Source: Candidatus Ligilactobacillus faecavium
Lineage (GTDB): Bacteria > Bacillota > Bacilli > Lactobacillales > Lactobacillaceae
Direction of reading: 5' to 3'
Length of the DNA: 40,664 nucleotides
Assembly: GCA_019120355.1 (NCBI GenBank)
Contig: DWVG01000102.1
Coordinates: forward strand, 1-40,664
The notes under the pieces are model-generated. The model did not search any database and was not told where the DNA came from. It saw only the letters and a program-made list of their open reading frames with translations. A program made the translations under genes and the position numbers. Within the stretch, counting starts at the first letter, position 1, and each line of letters starts with the position of its first letter. Below are positions 1 to 8,029 of the stretch, in pieces.

Positions 1-684
1 TATCAATTTGACTTTGAAAGTACCGGATTGAATAATGTAACGCCGGATGTGAAGTATGAAGATAATGATGATCAGGAATTAAACTTATCCCAATACATGT
101 ATGCCTTTAAGAACTTCATGAAGCCGGATGATACGATTTATACCGAAACGGGAACTTCTCAATACGGCCTTTCATTCATGAATTTAAAGAAGGGCGTTGA
201 CTTTGAGGCCCAACCATTATGGGGTTCAATCGGTTATACTCTGCCAGCAGTTTTAGGAAGTCAAATTGCGGATCCTGAAGGCCGGCACATTTTATCGATC
301 GGTGATGGTTCAGCTCAAATGACGATCCAAGAATTAAGTTTGATTCAACGGCATCATTTGAAGCCAATCATCTTCCTGGTTGATAATGATGGTTACACAA
401 TTGAACGGGTTATTCACGGAGCACATGCAAAATACAATGATATTGCAGTTTGGGATTATACCAAGATTCCGGCTGCAATGGGAATTACTGAAGATACAAT
501 GGATGTCAACGTTGCAACCAATAAGCAAGAGATGCTTGCGATTATGGATAAGATTGCTGATGATCGCAGCAAAGCTCACTTTGTGATTTTGAAGACGAAA
601 GCTTTGGATGCGCCTGAATTGGTTAAGAAGATTGGAAAATCAATGAGTTTGATCGATAAATCACATTTCTATGGTGAAGAATAA
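1..684 (+). CDS. 2-keto-acid decarboxylase (TPP-dependent), 3' part
   Basis: The gene enters from the left edge in frame 1 with no stop, so only the C-terminal 227 residues are visible. They match the C-terminal TPP-binding domain of the pyruvate/indolepyruvate/branched-chain keto-acid decarboxylase family. The TPP/Mg motif runs from GDGS to NDGYTIE, followed by the IHG segment typical of the pyruvate decarboxylase branch. Family members decarboxylate a 2-keto acid to an aldehyde in the cytosol. In lactic acid bacteria this usually serves amino-acid-derived keto acids, but the substrate cannot be told from this domain. A TTG at 28 is internal and is not the start. A hairpin terminator follows 13 bases after the stop. 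Confidence 0.88.
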   Translation, partial: YQFDFESTGLNNVTPDVKYEDNDDQELNLSQYMYAFKNFMKPDDTIYTETGTSQYGLSFMNLKKGVDFEAQPLWGSIGYTLPAVLGSQIADPEGRHILSIGDGSAQMTIQELSLIQRHHLKPIIFLVDNDGYTIERVIHGAHAKYNDIAVWDYTKIPAAMGITEDTMDVNVATNKQEMLAIMDKIADDRSKAHFVILKTKALDAPELVKKIGKSMSLIDKSHFYGEE

Positions 685-696
685 AATAGAGAGAAT

Positions 697-728
697 AAAT
701 CGCAGGATAGGCTGCGATTTATTTTTTT
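697..728 (+). terminator. Rho-independent terminator
   Basis: Nine-base arms AAATCGCAG and CTGCGATTT (697-705 and 712-720) surround a 6-base loop and are followed by ATTTTTTT. It ends the keto-acid decarboxylase transcript. Confidence 0.85.
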
Positions 729-738
729 GCGTCAAAAT

Positions 739-752
739 GTAAGCGCTGTTTT
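739..752 (+). promoter_or_regulatory. cre-like site (CcpA) upstream of GH1 gene
   Basis: TGTAAGCGCTGTTT matches 12 of 14 positions of the CcpA consensus TGWNANCGNTNWCA; the final CA is missing. It lies about 60 bases before the GH1 start. TATGAT at 767-772 is the best -10 candidate, without a clear -35, so the box would overlap the -35 region. Confidence 0.55.
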
Positions 753-793
753 AAATCAAATAAATTTATGATAAGGTAACCTTGTGATCATAA

Positions 794-2248
<1,455 letters not shown>

Positions 2249-2289
2249 TAGTTAATATTCCTGCTAAGGTAACATTCAACAGTCATAAA

Positions 2290-2312
2290 TAAGCGCTTTG
2301 TGCTTGGGTTTT
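2290..2312 (+). terminator. weak terminator-like hairpin
   Basis: AAGCGC-TTT-GTGCTT forms a short stem with one G-U pair, followed by GGGTTTT. It lies shortly after the GH1 stop and is the only terminator candidate there. The T-run is short. Confidence 0.35.
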
Positions 2313-2418
2313 GCAGAATTAAAGTGTTGTCACTAATCTGATAACATATTGATCTTGACTCTCTGTATTATATGAAATGTTAAAAGAGAGATTGTCTAAT
2401 TAAAGGAGACATTTCATT

Positions 2419-2493
2419 ATGTCTTTAGACTTGGTTGAGCACAGTACGAAACGTGCGAAACAAAAAATCACCCGCTATGTGGGTGGGAGTTAA
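2419..2493 (+). CDS. small 24-aa ORF truncated at the IS left end
   Basis: ATG 2419 is preceded by AAAGGAG at good spacing and opens a 24-codon frame beginning MSLDLVEHSTKRAKQK. The last codons run into the hairpin that probably marks the left end of the degenerate IS200-type element, so this may be the 5' stub of a host gene cut by the insertion. A 9-base inverted repeat, ATGAAATGT (372-380 of the 2 kb block) with ACATTTCAT (2409-2417), brackets the ribosome binding site and could fold over it. I recognise no homologue. The strong start signals are the only evidence that it is, or was, translated. Confidence 0.4.
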   Translation: MSLDLVEHSTKRAKQKITRYVGGS

Positions 2494-2529
2494 AAAGTTT
2501 TACTGAATTTTCGCTAACAAAAATTTAAA

Positions 2530-2928
2530 ATGAAAAGTGTTCAAACCAATAGTTTAGTCCATACAAAATGGTTATGTAATACCATATTGTATTCACACTT
2601 AAGTATAGAAGAAAGATAATTATATAATCAATATCGCAGAGATTTACAAGAAATTATTAAGCATTTATGTGCTTATCAAAGAGTAAAAATCTTAAAAGGA
2701 CATATGATGCCGGATCATGTTCATTTGTTATTAATGATGTTTGATAAACATGCAAATTTAAAATATAAATTTGGAAACCGTCACCTTTGGTTAGAGGGAT
2801 ATTATGTAAGTACAGTAGGCCTCAATGAATCAACGATTCAGAAATATATAAGAGAACAAGAAAAACATGATATTGTCGTAGATAAATTAAGTGTTCGAGA
2901 ATATGATGCCCCTTTTAAGGGTAATTAA
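2530..2928 (+). pseudogene. tnpA: IS200-type transposase TnpA, broken
   Basis: The frame starts at ATG 2530. The residues NSLVHTKWLC, then LYNQYRRDLQEIIKHLCAY, MPDHVHLLLM and FDKHANLKYKFGNRHLW are recognisable IS200 TnpA segments, including the HUH motif (HVH) and the YI..Q region holding the catalytic tyrosine. Three lesions are visible. One base is lost near 2577. One base is gained near 2620, which restores the frame after a stop at about 2617. An in-frame block of roughly 18-20 codons is missing right after the HUH motif at about 2740, where the strand and helix before FDKHANLK should be. The usual family length is about 150 residues, and this copy would be non-functional. Confidence 0.75.
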
Positions 2929-3033
2929 AGTGACACTTAACCTTTTCGAGAGGTAAGCAAAGACAATATAGGCTTGAACAAAGAGAAAGCCAGCGCCTTG
3001 AGACGCTGGCTGGTGACAGAGGCTTATAGCCTT

Positions 3034-3070
3034 AGAGAAAACCGCGTCTTTGAGGCGTGGTTTTCTCTTT
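3034..3070. terminator. hairpin at IS right end, terminator-like
   Basis: AGAGAAAACC (3034-3043) pairs with GGTTTTCTCT (3059-3068), extended inward by three pairs, and is followed by a TTG TTT run. It is probably part of the IS right end and may stop transcription from both sides, since the minus-strand gene ends at 3073. Confidence 0.5.
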
Positions 3071-3072
3071 GT

Positions 3073-4506
3073 TTAATTGATTAAAGTTTGAATTTTCCTT
3101 ATGACCCATGGATATTCCTTCAAGCTTGAAGGAACTGATTTGATTTTTATTTGATTATCAAGATAAACATGTTTTAATCCATAATATTTTGCCATCCAGG
3201 TATTTTCCCAAAGGACATCAGGGTCATTTCCTGCTTCAAGATATGCGGTTTCATGATATGCACTATAACTGCATGCGTCATTCATTCCAGGAACAAAAAT
3301 AGTATTACGGTGAGTTTTTTGCGCTTTCAAAGCAATTTGTTCCGCTGTATAAAATCGTTTGTAATTTGACAAAAGGTGCGGATAAACATTCGTGTACCGT
3401 TGGAAAGCACAGCAGCTGATAACAAATCCGCATCCAATTGGAATGATCCATGCAAGCTTGGTAAGTTGAATGAGGCGATTTAATCCAACTAAACAAGCGG
3501 TAATCAAAAGAATTACACTTCCAAAATAAGTTCGGGGCGGAATTTGGGGAGATAAAATCAATGCGCCGACGCTTGCTAGAGCTCCCGCAGTAAGTAATCC
3601 AGTGATCATGATGTCACTTTTTAAATCAATTTTGCGAAAATGATTTTGAATTGACAAAATTAGAATTAAACTAATAGCAATTGTTAATAAAATTCCGTCA
3701 TACTGGATCAGTTGCTGGATGATTGTTTTAATTTGAAATGCCTGTCCCTTTTCGGAAGCAGCTTCACCGGTATTATGTGTGATTAAAAGAATAAAGCCGG
3801 CCAGACAACTAAATGTACACGGATAAGTATATTGCTTGATCCGGGGGTTAGTTGAACAAACATAATAAAAATATGTCAAAATAATAAACACTGGACCAAT
3901 ATTTTCATTAGTTGCCCCAGTCAAAAAGGCAAGCAGAATAATGAAAACCGTAAAAAGCCCCGTATGCTTTCGTGGAAGGTATTGCCACCGTAAAAACCAA
4001 AAATATCCAAGATAGATCAATGGCATCCAAAGATAGTTGAAACTTCCTGACAGCCACAAAACAGCCCGTCCAAAATCCGGTAAAAAGAAAAACATTGCGC
4101 AGTATGTCCCCAGAAGATAAATTGGATTAACCGCTTGAATTCTTTTCCGGACAATTAAATTAATCAAAAGACCAACGATAATAAAGGCAATTGTATTGGC
4201 AATATTGAAAATCTCTTTTGGAAATTGCATGAATAACTGAACTAGACTTTGAGCAACGAAACGCCCATTCCACATTTGCGTTTGATTGACCGTTGATAAA
4301 ATCCATTCAAAAATATTGTGAATGGCACTTAATTGTTTGGTTGGCCATTCGCCACGATAAATAAAGTGGTATAAAAAGTCATCCCCAGTGTAACCGGTAA
4401 TTTGATTTAAACGGTAAAAACAAGAGCTGATGACGGCAATGATTCCGATGTTAAAAATCCAATTAATACTATGGATAAATGGATGTTTCTTTTGATTAGT
4501 TTGCAT
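3073..4506 (-). CDS. polytopic membrane protein of exopolysaccharide operon (DUF6056-like)
   Basis: This 477-residue protein has about eleven hydrophobic segments and a roughly 90-residue polar C-terminal tail. After the first membrane span it carries GDDF and then WNGRF, motifs found in GT-C-like membrane proteins of the DUF6056 type. Such proteins are thought to be lipid-linked sugar glycosyltransferases, which is inference. It is the last gene of a minus-strand operon and overlaps the deacetylase gene by 11 bases, so the two are probably coupled. In staphylococcal icaADBC this position is held by IcaC, an acyltransferase-type membrane protein with a different signature. A role in transferring a decoration to, or exporting, the polymer is plausible but unproven. 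Confidence 0.6.
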   Translation of the reverse strand: MQTNQKKHPFIHSINWIFNIGIIAVISSCFYRLNQITGYTGDDFLYHFIYRGEWPTKQLSAIHNIFEWILSTVNQTQMWNGRFVAQSLVQLFMQFPKEIFNIANTIAFIIVGLLINLIVRKRIQAVNPIYLLGTYCAMFFFLPDFGRAVLWLSGSFNYLWMPLIYLGYFWFLRWQYLPRKHTGLFTVFIILLAFLTGATNENIGPVFIILTYFYYVCSTNPRIKQYTYPCTFSCLAGFILLITHNTGEAASEKGQAFQIKTIIQQLIQYDGILLTIAISLILILSIQNHFRKIDLKSDIMITGLLTAGALASVGALILSPQIPPRTYFGSVILLITACLVGLNRLIQLTKLAWIIPIGCGFVISCCAFQRYTNVYPHLLSNYKRFYTAEQIALKAQKTHRNTIFVPGMNDACSYSAYHETAYLEAGNDPDVLWENTWMAKYYGLKHVYLDNQIKIKSVPSSLKEYPWVIRKIQTLIN

Positions 4507-5416
4507 TTGTGTCTACCCATTTCTCAATGACATTTTTCCAGGAATGGTCGTCAACCATTGTTCGCGGAAGCGGCTGCCTTAAATCATATCCAGGAGTAAC
4601 GATTCCGTTGTCTAAGGAGAACGTAATCATTCCGTGGTTAGCAAAATACTCTTGTTCACGTGGGGTTCCTTCACCATATGGATAAGCAAAGTACGGCGTG
4701 TAATGTCCAGTTTTCTTCTTAATAATCTGTTCAGATTTTCGATAGTCTTTTTTGAATTTAGAATAATTTCGTGCATATTTTAAAGCAGGCTTATTATCAA
4801 TAAGATAGTGCATGTTATTCGTGTGAACACCAATTGTAACATCTGGGTTACGGAGCACTTTGCGTAATTGATGCCATGTTGCCAATCGGGTTCCATTATC
4901 ATACCGTCCAGTATTGCTTGTAACAATAAATGCTGTATACGGAATGTTTCCTAATTTTTTAAACAACGGATATACGTTAGATGTTAAGGTTGAATCAACA
5001 TCATCAAATGTAAAAACAACGTATTTATGTTTTAAAGGTTTATTTGCCCTGATCAATTTGATTGCCGTTGCCATTGGAATAATTCGTACACCGTGTTTTT
5101 TTAAGTAGCGGACTTGAGCGGCTAATTTATCAATCGGCATACTATATTCATGTAATTGGTCATTATTTGATAACGCCAAGGCAAATTTGTCAGAAAATAA
5201 ATGATTATTAACGACTCGGTGATAACACAGCACTAAAATCCCATTTTCATGAAGCTGTTGTTTAGGGATTTTTCCGCTGCTGACTTCCCGATCAACGTGT
5301 TGCTGTTGAAGTTGAGCTTGATATTCAGAATAACCAGAAATCCCAACGATAAGCAGACACAAAGCAATAAAAATCAAGTGCCAGGACCGTTGGAAAAATT
5401 GTTTGATTTTGTTCAT
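4496..5416 (-). CDS. polysaccharide deacetylase, IcaB/PgaB-like
   Basis: This 306-residue protein has one N-terminal membrane anchor (about residues 14-30) followed by a NodB-type domain. The visible motifs are VLCYHRVV, the metal/catalytic TFDD, the histidine pair in HTNNMH, and FAYPYGEG. This set fits extracellular de-N-acetylases of poly-beta-1,6-N-acetylglucosamine, such as IcaB. It would act at the outer face of the membrane, making the polymer partly cationic. ATG 5416 follows directly on the stop of the IcaD-like gene, and the 3' end overlaps the next gene. The operon context (synthase, small partner, deacetylase) supports the call. The polymer itself is inferred, not shown. Confidence 0.82.
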   Translation of the reverse strand: MNKIKQFFQRSWHLIFIALCLLIVGISGYSEYQAQLQQQHVDREVSSGKIPKQQLHENGILVLCYHRVVNNHLFSDKFALALSNNDQLHEYSMPIDKLAAQVRYLKKHGVRIIPMATAIKLIRANKPLKHKYVVFTFDDVDSTLTSNVYPLFKKLGNIPYTAFIVTSNTGRYDNGTRLATWHQLRKVLRNPDVTIGVHTNNMHYLIDNKPALKYARNYSKFKKDYRKSEQIIKKKTGHYTPYFAYPYGEGTPREQEYFANHGMITFSLDNGIVTPGYDLRQPLPRTMVDDHSWKNVIEKWVDTNAN

Positions 5417-5704
5417 TTACTTACTCTTTCTTTTAATTAACTTACCAGTCTTTTTTAAATAACGGAAACGAAACCATATATAGCGGGCGATTCCAAGAAG
5501 GGTAACTGCAACAATCGAGATGATCAGTAAAATGATCATTTTATCAAAAACGGTGTAGTTGCAGTTTGTCGCAACATAAAAATTAATCATCCATTCTTTA
5601 AAGCGGTGACTCATGAAATCAACAAAGATAACGATGATAAAAACCTGAATGATATTTCCAATAATATAATATATGAATTTAAATAGATCTTTTAAATGTT
5701 TCAT
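5417..5704 (-). CDS. small membrane partner of the synthase, IcaD/PgaD-like
   Basis: The protein is 95 residues long from ATG 5704, chosen over the upstream in-frame start at 5734 because a GGGGG ribosome binding site precedes it at 8 bases. It has two membrane spans (about residues 10-30 and 53-75) and a basic tail ending RYLKKTGKLIKRKSK. IcaD and PgaD have this size and topology and are needed for full activity of their glycosyltransferase. Sequence identity is too low to judge by eye, so the call rests on size, topology and the slot between synthase and deacetylase. The start overlaps the end of the synthase gene by 4 bases. Confidence 0.6.
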   Translation of the reverse strand: MKHLKDLFKFIYYIIGNIIQVFIIVIFVDFMSHRFKEWMINFYVATNCNYTVFDKMIILLIISIVAVTLLGIARYIWFRFRYLKKTGKLIKRKSK

Positions 5705-6906
5705 TTGATTTTCCCCCGATCCGATGCGCCCCATGCCGCATATTTAACGGAATCAAACAAATGATAAAAAGCAGAGAAGACAACAACGATGTTATTTAGC
5801 CAATAGGCATAGAAGAAAAACGGTAAATATAACCAGTAATGGCAGTATTGAATATATTTAACCTTCCAGTTAAATAGTTTTGAAAAGCCGTAAAATAATA
5901 CCGTGACGTCATAATATGCGACTAAAGCTCCCAAATTGATTCGCAAGTTATGCATAAAGATAAATTCAAAGAAAACCTTAAAAATCGCAAAACTTACAAG
6001 GAAAACCCAAATATAACTGCAACACATATCAAGTGCCAGAAAACGCTGTCCCCATGTAAGATTGGGAATCATTTTAAAGTGATTGCGTAAAACTTCTAAT
6101 CCGCCACGTCCCCAGCGAACCCGTTGTTTGACAAATCCTCTCACTGTTTCGGGAACGTAAATTTGACAAAGCGCACGCGGCTGATACGTACAATAATAGC
6201 CTTTATCATATAAACGCCAAGTAACATCAATATCTTCGGTCATTGCTTCGGTACTCCACCCGTTAACATCTTCAAGGGCGGAACGCCGAAACAAGGTTAA
6301 AACTCCCGAAACAGTCATGATGTGACCCAGAAAAAAAGATTGCGAACGCTTAATCATATCAATGTTCAGAATGTATTCAAGAAATTGCAATTTTCCCATC
6401 AGGGTTGCAGTATTTTTAACGATCGGACGGCCTGTCACAGCGGCAATCCGGTTATCAGCTGAAAGCGCCGCAACAAGATAACTGAGTGAATCTTTTTTAA
6501 AAATTGTATCAGCATCAACACATAAAATATAATCGGCTTGGCTTTCACTTAGAGCACGATTTAATGCGGCTGCTTTTCCCATGTTCTTCTTTTGGGCTTT
6601 AATTTCAATATTTGAATATTTTTTCGCAAGGGAATGCATGATTTGAAGCGTATTATCGGAACTTTTATCATCGATTAAAATTACCCGATAATTTTGATAA
6701 GTTATCTTTTCAAGCGAATCAATCGAACGTTCCAACACCGCTTCTTCGTTGTAACACGACATAAAGACTTCAACTGAAGGACCGTTATCTTGTCTTTTAA
6801 ATCGTAATTTAGTAAATTTGCGTTCACAAAAATTAAAGAAAATTGCGCCGATTATCCATACAAAAGACATGATAACTGGATAATAAAGCTCAAATCCTCC
6901 AAGCAT
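5701..6906 (-). CDS. pgaC: processive beta-glycosyltransferase, PgaC/IcaA-like
   Basis: This 401-residue GT2 enzyme has an N-terminal membrane span, a cytosolic catalytic domain (about 40-270) and C-terminal spans. The family motifs are intact: CYNEE, IDD at 78-80, DAD at 131-133, TED at 223-225 and QRVRW at 261-265. They are the signature of processive synthases such as IcaA/PgaC, hyaluronan and cellulose synthases. Members polymerise UDP-sugars and thread the chain through the membrane. The adjoining deacetylase and small partner favour poly-N-acetylglucosamine as product. The ATG has an AAGGGGGA ribosome binding site. It is the first gene of the polymer operon, 83 bases behind the sortase. 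Confidence 0.88.
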   Translation of the reverse strand: MLGGFELYYPVIMSFVWIIGAIFFNFCERKFTKLRFKRQDNGPSVEVFMSCYNEEAVLERSIDSLEKITYQNYRVILIDDKSSDNTLQIMHSLAKKYSNIEIKAQKKNMGKAAALNRALSESQADYILCVDADTIFKKDSLSYLVAALSADNRIAAVTGRPIVKNTATLMGKLQFLEYILNIDMIKRSQSFFLGHIMTVSGVLTLFRRSALEDVNGWSTEAMTEDIDVTWRLYDKGYYCTYQPRALCQIYVPETVRGFVKQRVRWGRGGLEVLRNHFKMIPNLTWGQRFLALDMCCSYIWVFLVSFAIFKVFFEFIFMHNLRINLGALVAYYDVTVLFYGFSKLFNWKVKYIQYCHYWLYLPFFFYAYWLNNIVVVFSAFYHLFDSVKYAAWGASDRGKIK

Positions 6907-6961
6907 AGAGAAATATCCCCCTTATTTATTTAAATTTTTACACTTATTCCTTAAATATACG

Positions 6962-6986
6962 AAAGCGGGTTTGAAATACCCGCCTT
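6962..6986 (-). terminator. hairpin after the sortase gene, attenuator-like
   Basis: GCGGGT and ACCCGC (6965-6970 and 6978-6983) form a stem just downstream of the sortase stop on the minus strand. The following sequence has only short T stretches. It may partly terminate transcription between sortase and synthase. Confidence 0.4.
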
Positions 6987-6989
6987 CAG

Positions 6990-7757
6990 TTATTTAGATT
7001 GATGGTTTGATGAATTGCTTAATATATGAAGATAAATCATATTCCATTTTGATAATTTGAATGAATATTTTTCATTTAAAAACGCTTTTGTTGTTGCAGA
7101 TACATCGTTATAATTACTTACTTTAGCTAGTTTTGCTTGATAAATAAAACGCTTTTGCGAGTTTTGATTGCCGGTTTCACAAGTAACAAGGGTTAAACTC
7201 GGTTTGGTTGAATTTTCAAGAACGGTATTGTTATGTTCTGAAATAGGAGCTTTAGCATATATCTTATAGGTATATACTTTATGAAAATTAGTAATATTCA
7301 ATGTGTCGCCAATTTTTGCTTTTTGATAAATTGGCGCAAAAAGCGCATCTTTACTTGATGAAACGTTGTGGGCGGCAATTGAATAATTCCCTTGCCCCAT
7401 TTTTTCATTAGGTTCAAGCGCACCTGCACATAAAGAGTAGATTGTCTGATCAACACCGTTAACGATTGGAACGTTTAATCCAAGTTTTTCATTATAAATT
7501 CCGCCAATAACCTTGATTTGCGGATGATATATCCGCGCCTTTGCAACGGAAAATAGATTTAATGGTTTAATACTTGCCCAATCATAGGGGGCCTTTGCTT
7601 TTTGTTCAGTTTTAATCTGATCGCTAAAAACTACTGGATGATAATTTTCGATTAAGTAGTTGGTGATCGGTTTATTGAAAAGCAAAACAAGTCCAATGAT
7701 AAAGGCAATTCCGAGAAAAATCTGCCGAATCTCGTAAATAATTTTTTTCTTTTTCAT
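6990..7757 (-). CDS. class A-type sortase
   Basis: This 255-residue protein has a cytosolic basic start, one membrane span (about 12-27) and an extracellular sortase domain. The catalytic triad is visible: His130 in AAHN, Cys193 in TLVTC and Arg203 in QKRF. Sortases join LPXTG-type surface proteins to peptidoglycan. After the arginine there are about 50 residues, longer than the usual class A tail, without a second membrane span. It lies directly upstream of the exopolysaccharide operon on the same strand. That suggests shared surface functions, though a hairpin separates them. No LPXTG substrate gene is seen in the window. Confidence 0.85.
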   Translation of the reverse strand: MKKKKIIYEIRQIFLGIAFIIGLVLLFNKPITNYLIENYHPVVFSDQIKTEQKAKAPYDWASIKPLNLFSVAKARIYHPQIKVIGGIYNEKLGLNVPIVNGVDQTIYSLCAGALEPNEKMGQGNYSIAAHNVSSSKDALFAPIYQKAKIGDTLNITNFHKVYTYKIYAKAPISEHNNTVLENSTKPSLTLVTCETGNQNSQKRFIYQAKLAKVSNYNDVSATTKAFLNEKYSFKLSKWNMIYLHILSNSSNHQSK

Positions 7758-7968
7758 TGTTTTTTGTTTTGAAAAAGTGTAGCTTTTAAAAAATTACTGC
7801 TTTTTGTCTCCCTTATAATTCTCTTATATTCAGTATAATATAACACAATTCAAAATGGATAAATTCAGTGATTGTTTAGTTTTTTCTTAAGAATTGCAAG
7901 AGATTTCAAGGATTTTTAATGCTTCAAAAAGCGAGAGCATATAATATTTTCTTTAAAAATTTTTTTAT

Positions 7969-7998
7969 GTGACATATACTCAAAGTAGTTGGTATAGA
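7969..7998 (+). promoter_or_regulatory. candidate promoter of pepN
   Basis: GTGACA (7969-7974) and TATAGA (7993-7998) are separated by 18 bases. The 272-base gap between the divergent sortase and pepN genes is AT-rich and holds nothing else that I can identify with confidence. Confidence 0.4.
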
Positions 7999-8029
7999 AA
8001 TTAAATGATTTTATTAATGAGGTGATTAA

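Larger units (their letters stand above)
2462..3070 (+). mobile_element. degenerate IS200/IS605-family element
   Basis: The segment holds a broken Y1-type TnpA between two hairpin-bearing ends, the architecture of IS200/IS605 elements, which use subterminal hairpins instead of terminal inverted repeats. The left hairpin is ACCCGC-TAT-GTGGGT (about 2470-2484). Right hairpins are GCCAGCG with CGCTGGC (2989-3010) and a longer one at 3034-3068. No accessory TnpB gene is present. Boundaries are estimates because the target tetranucleotide cannot be fixed from one copy. The transposase is dead, so any movement would need enzyme from another copy. Confidence 0.6.

Noticed and set aside
2704..2928. 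Intact 74-aa protein within the IS region
   Set aside because: It is the C-terminal fragment of a damaged IS200 transposase in the same frame as the upstream remnant.
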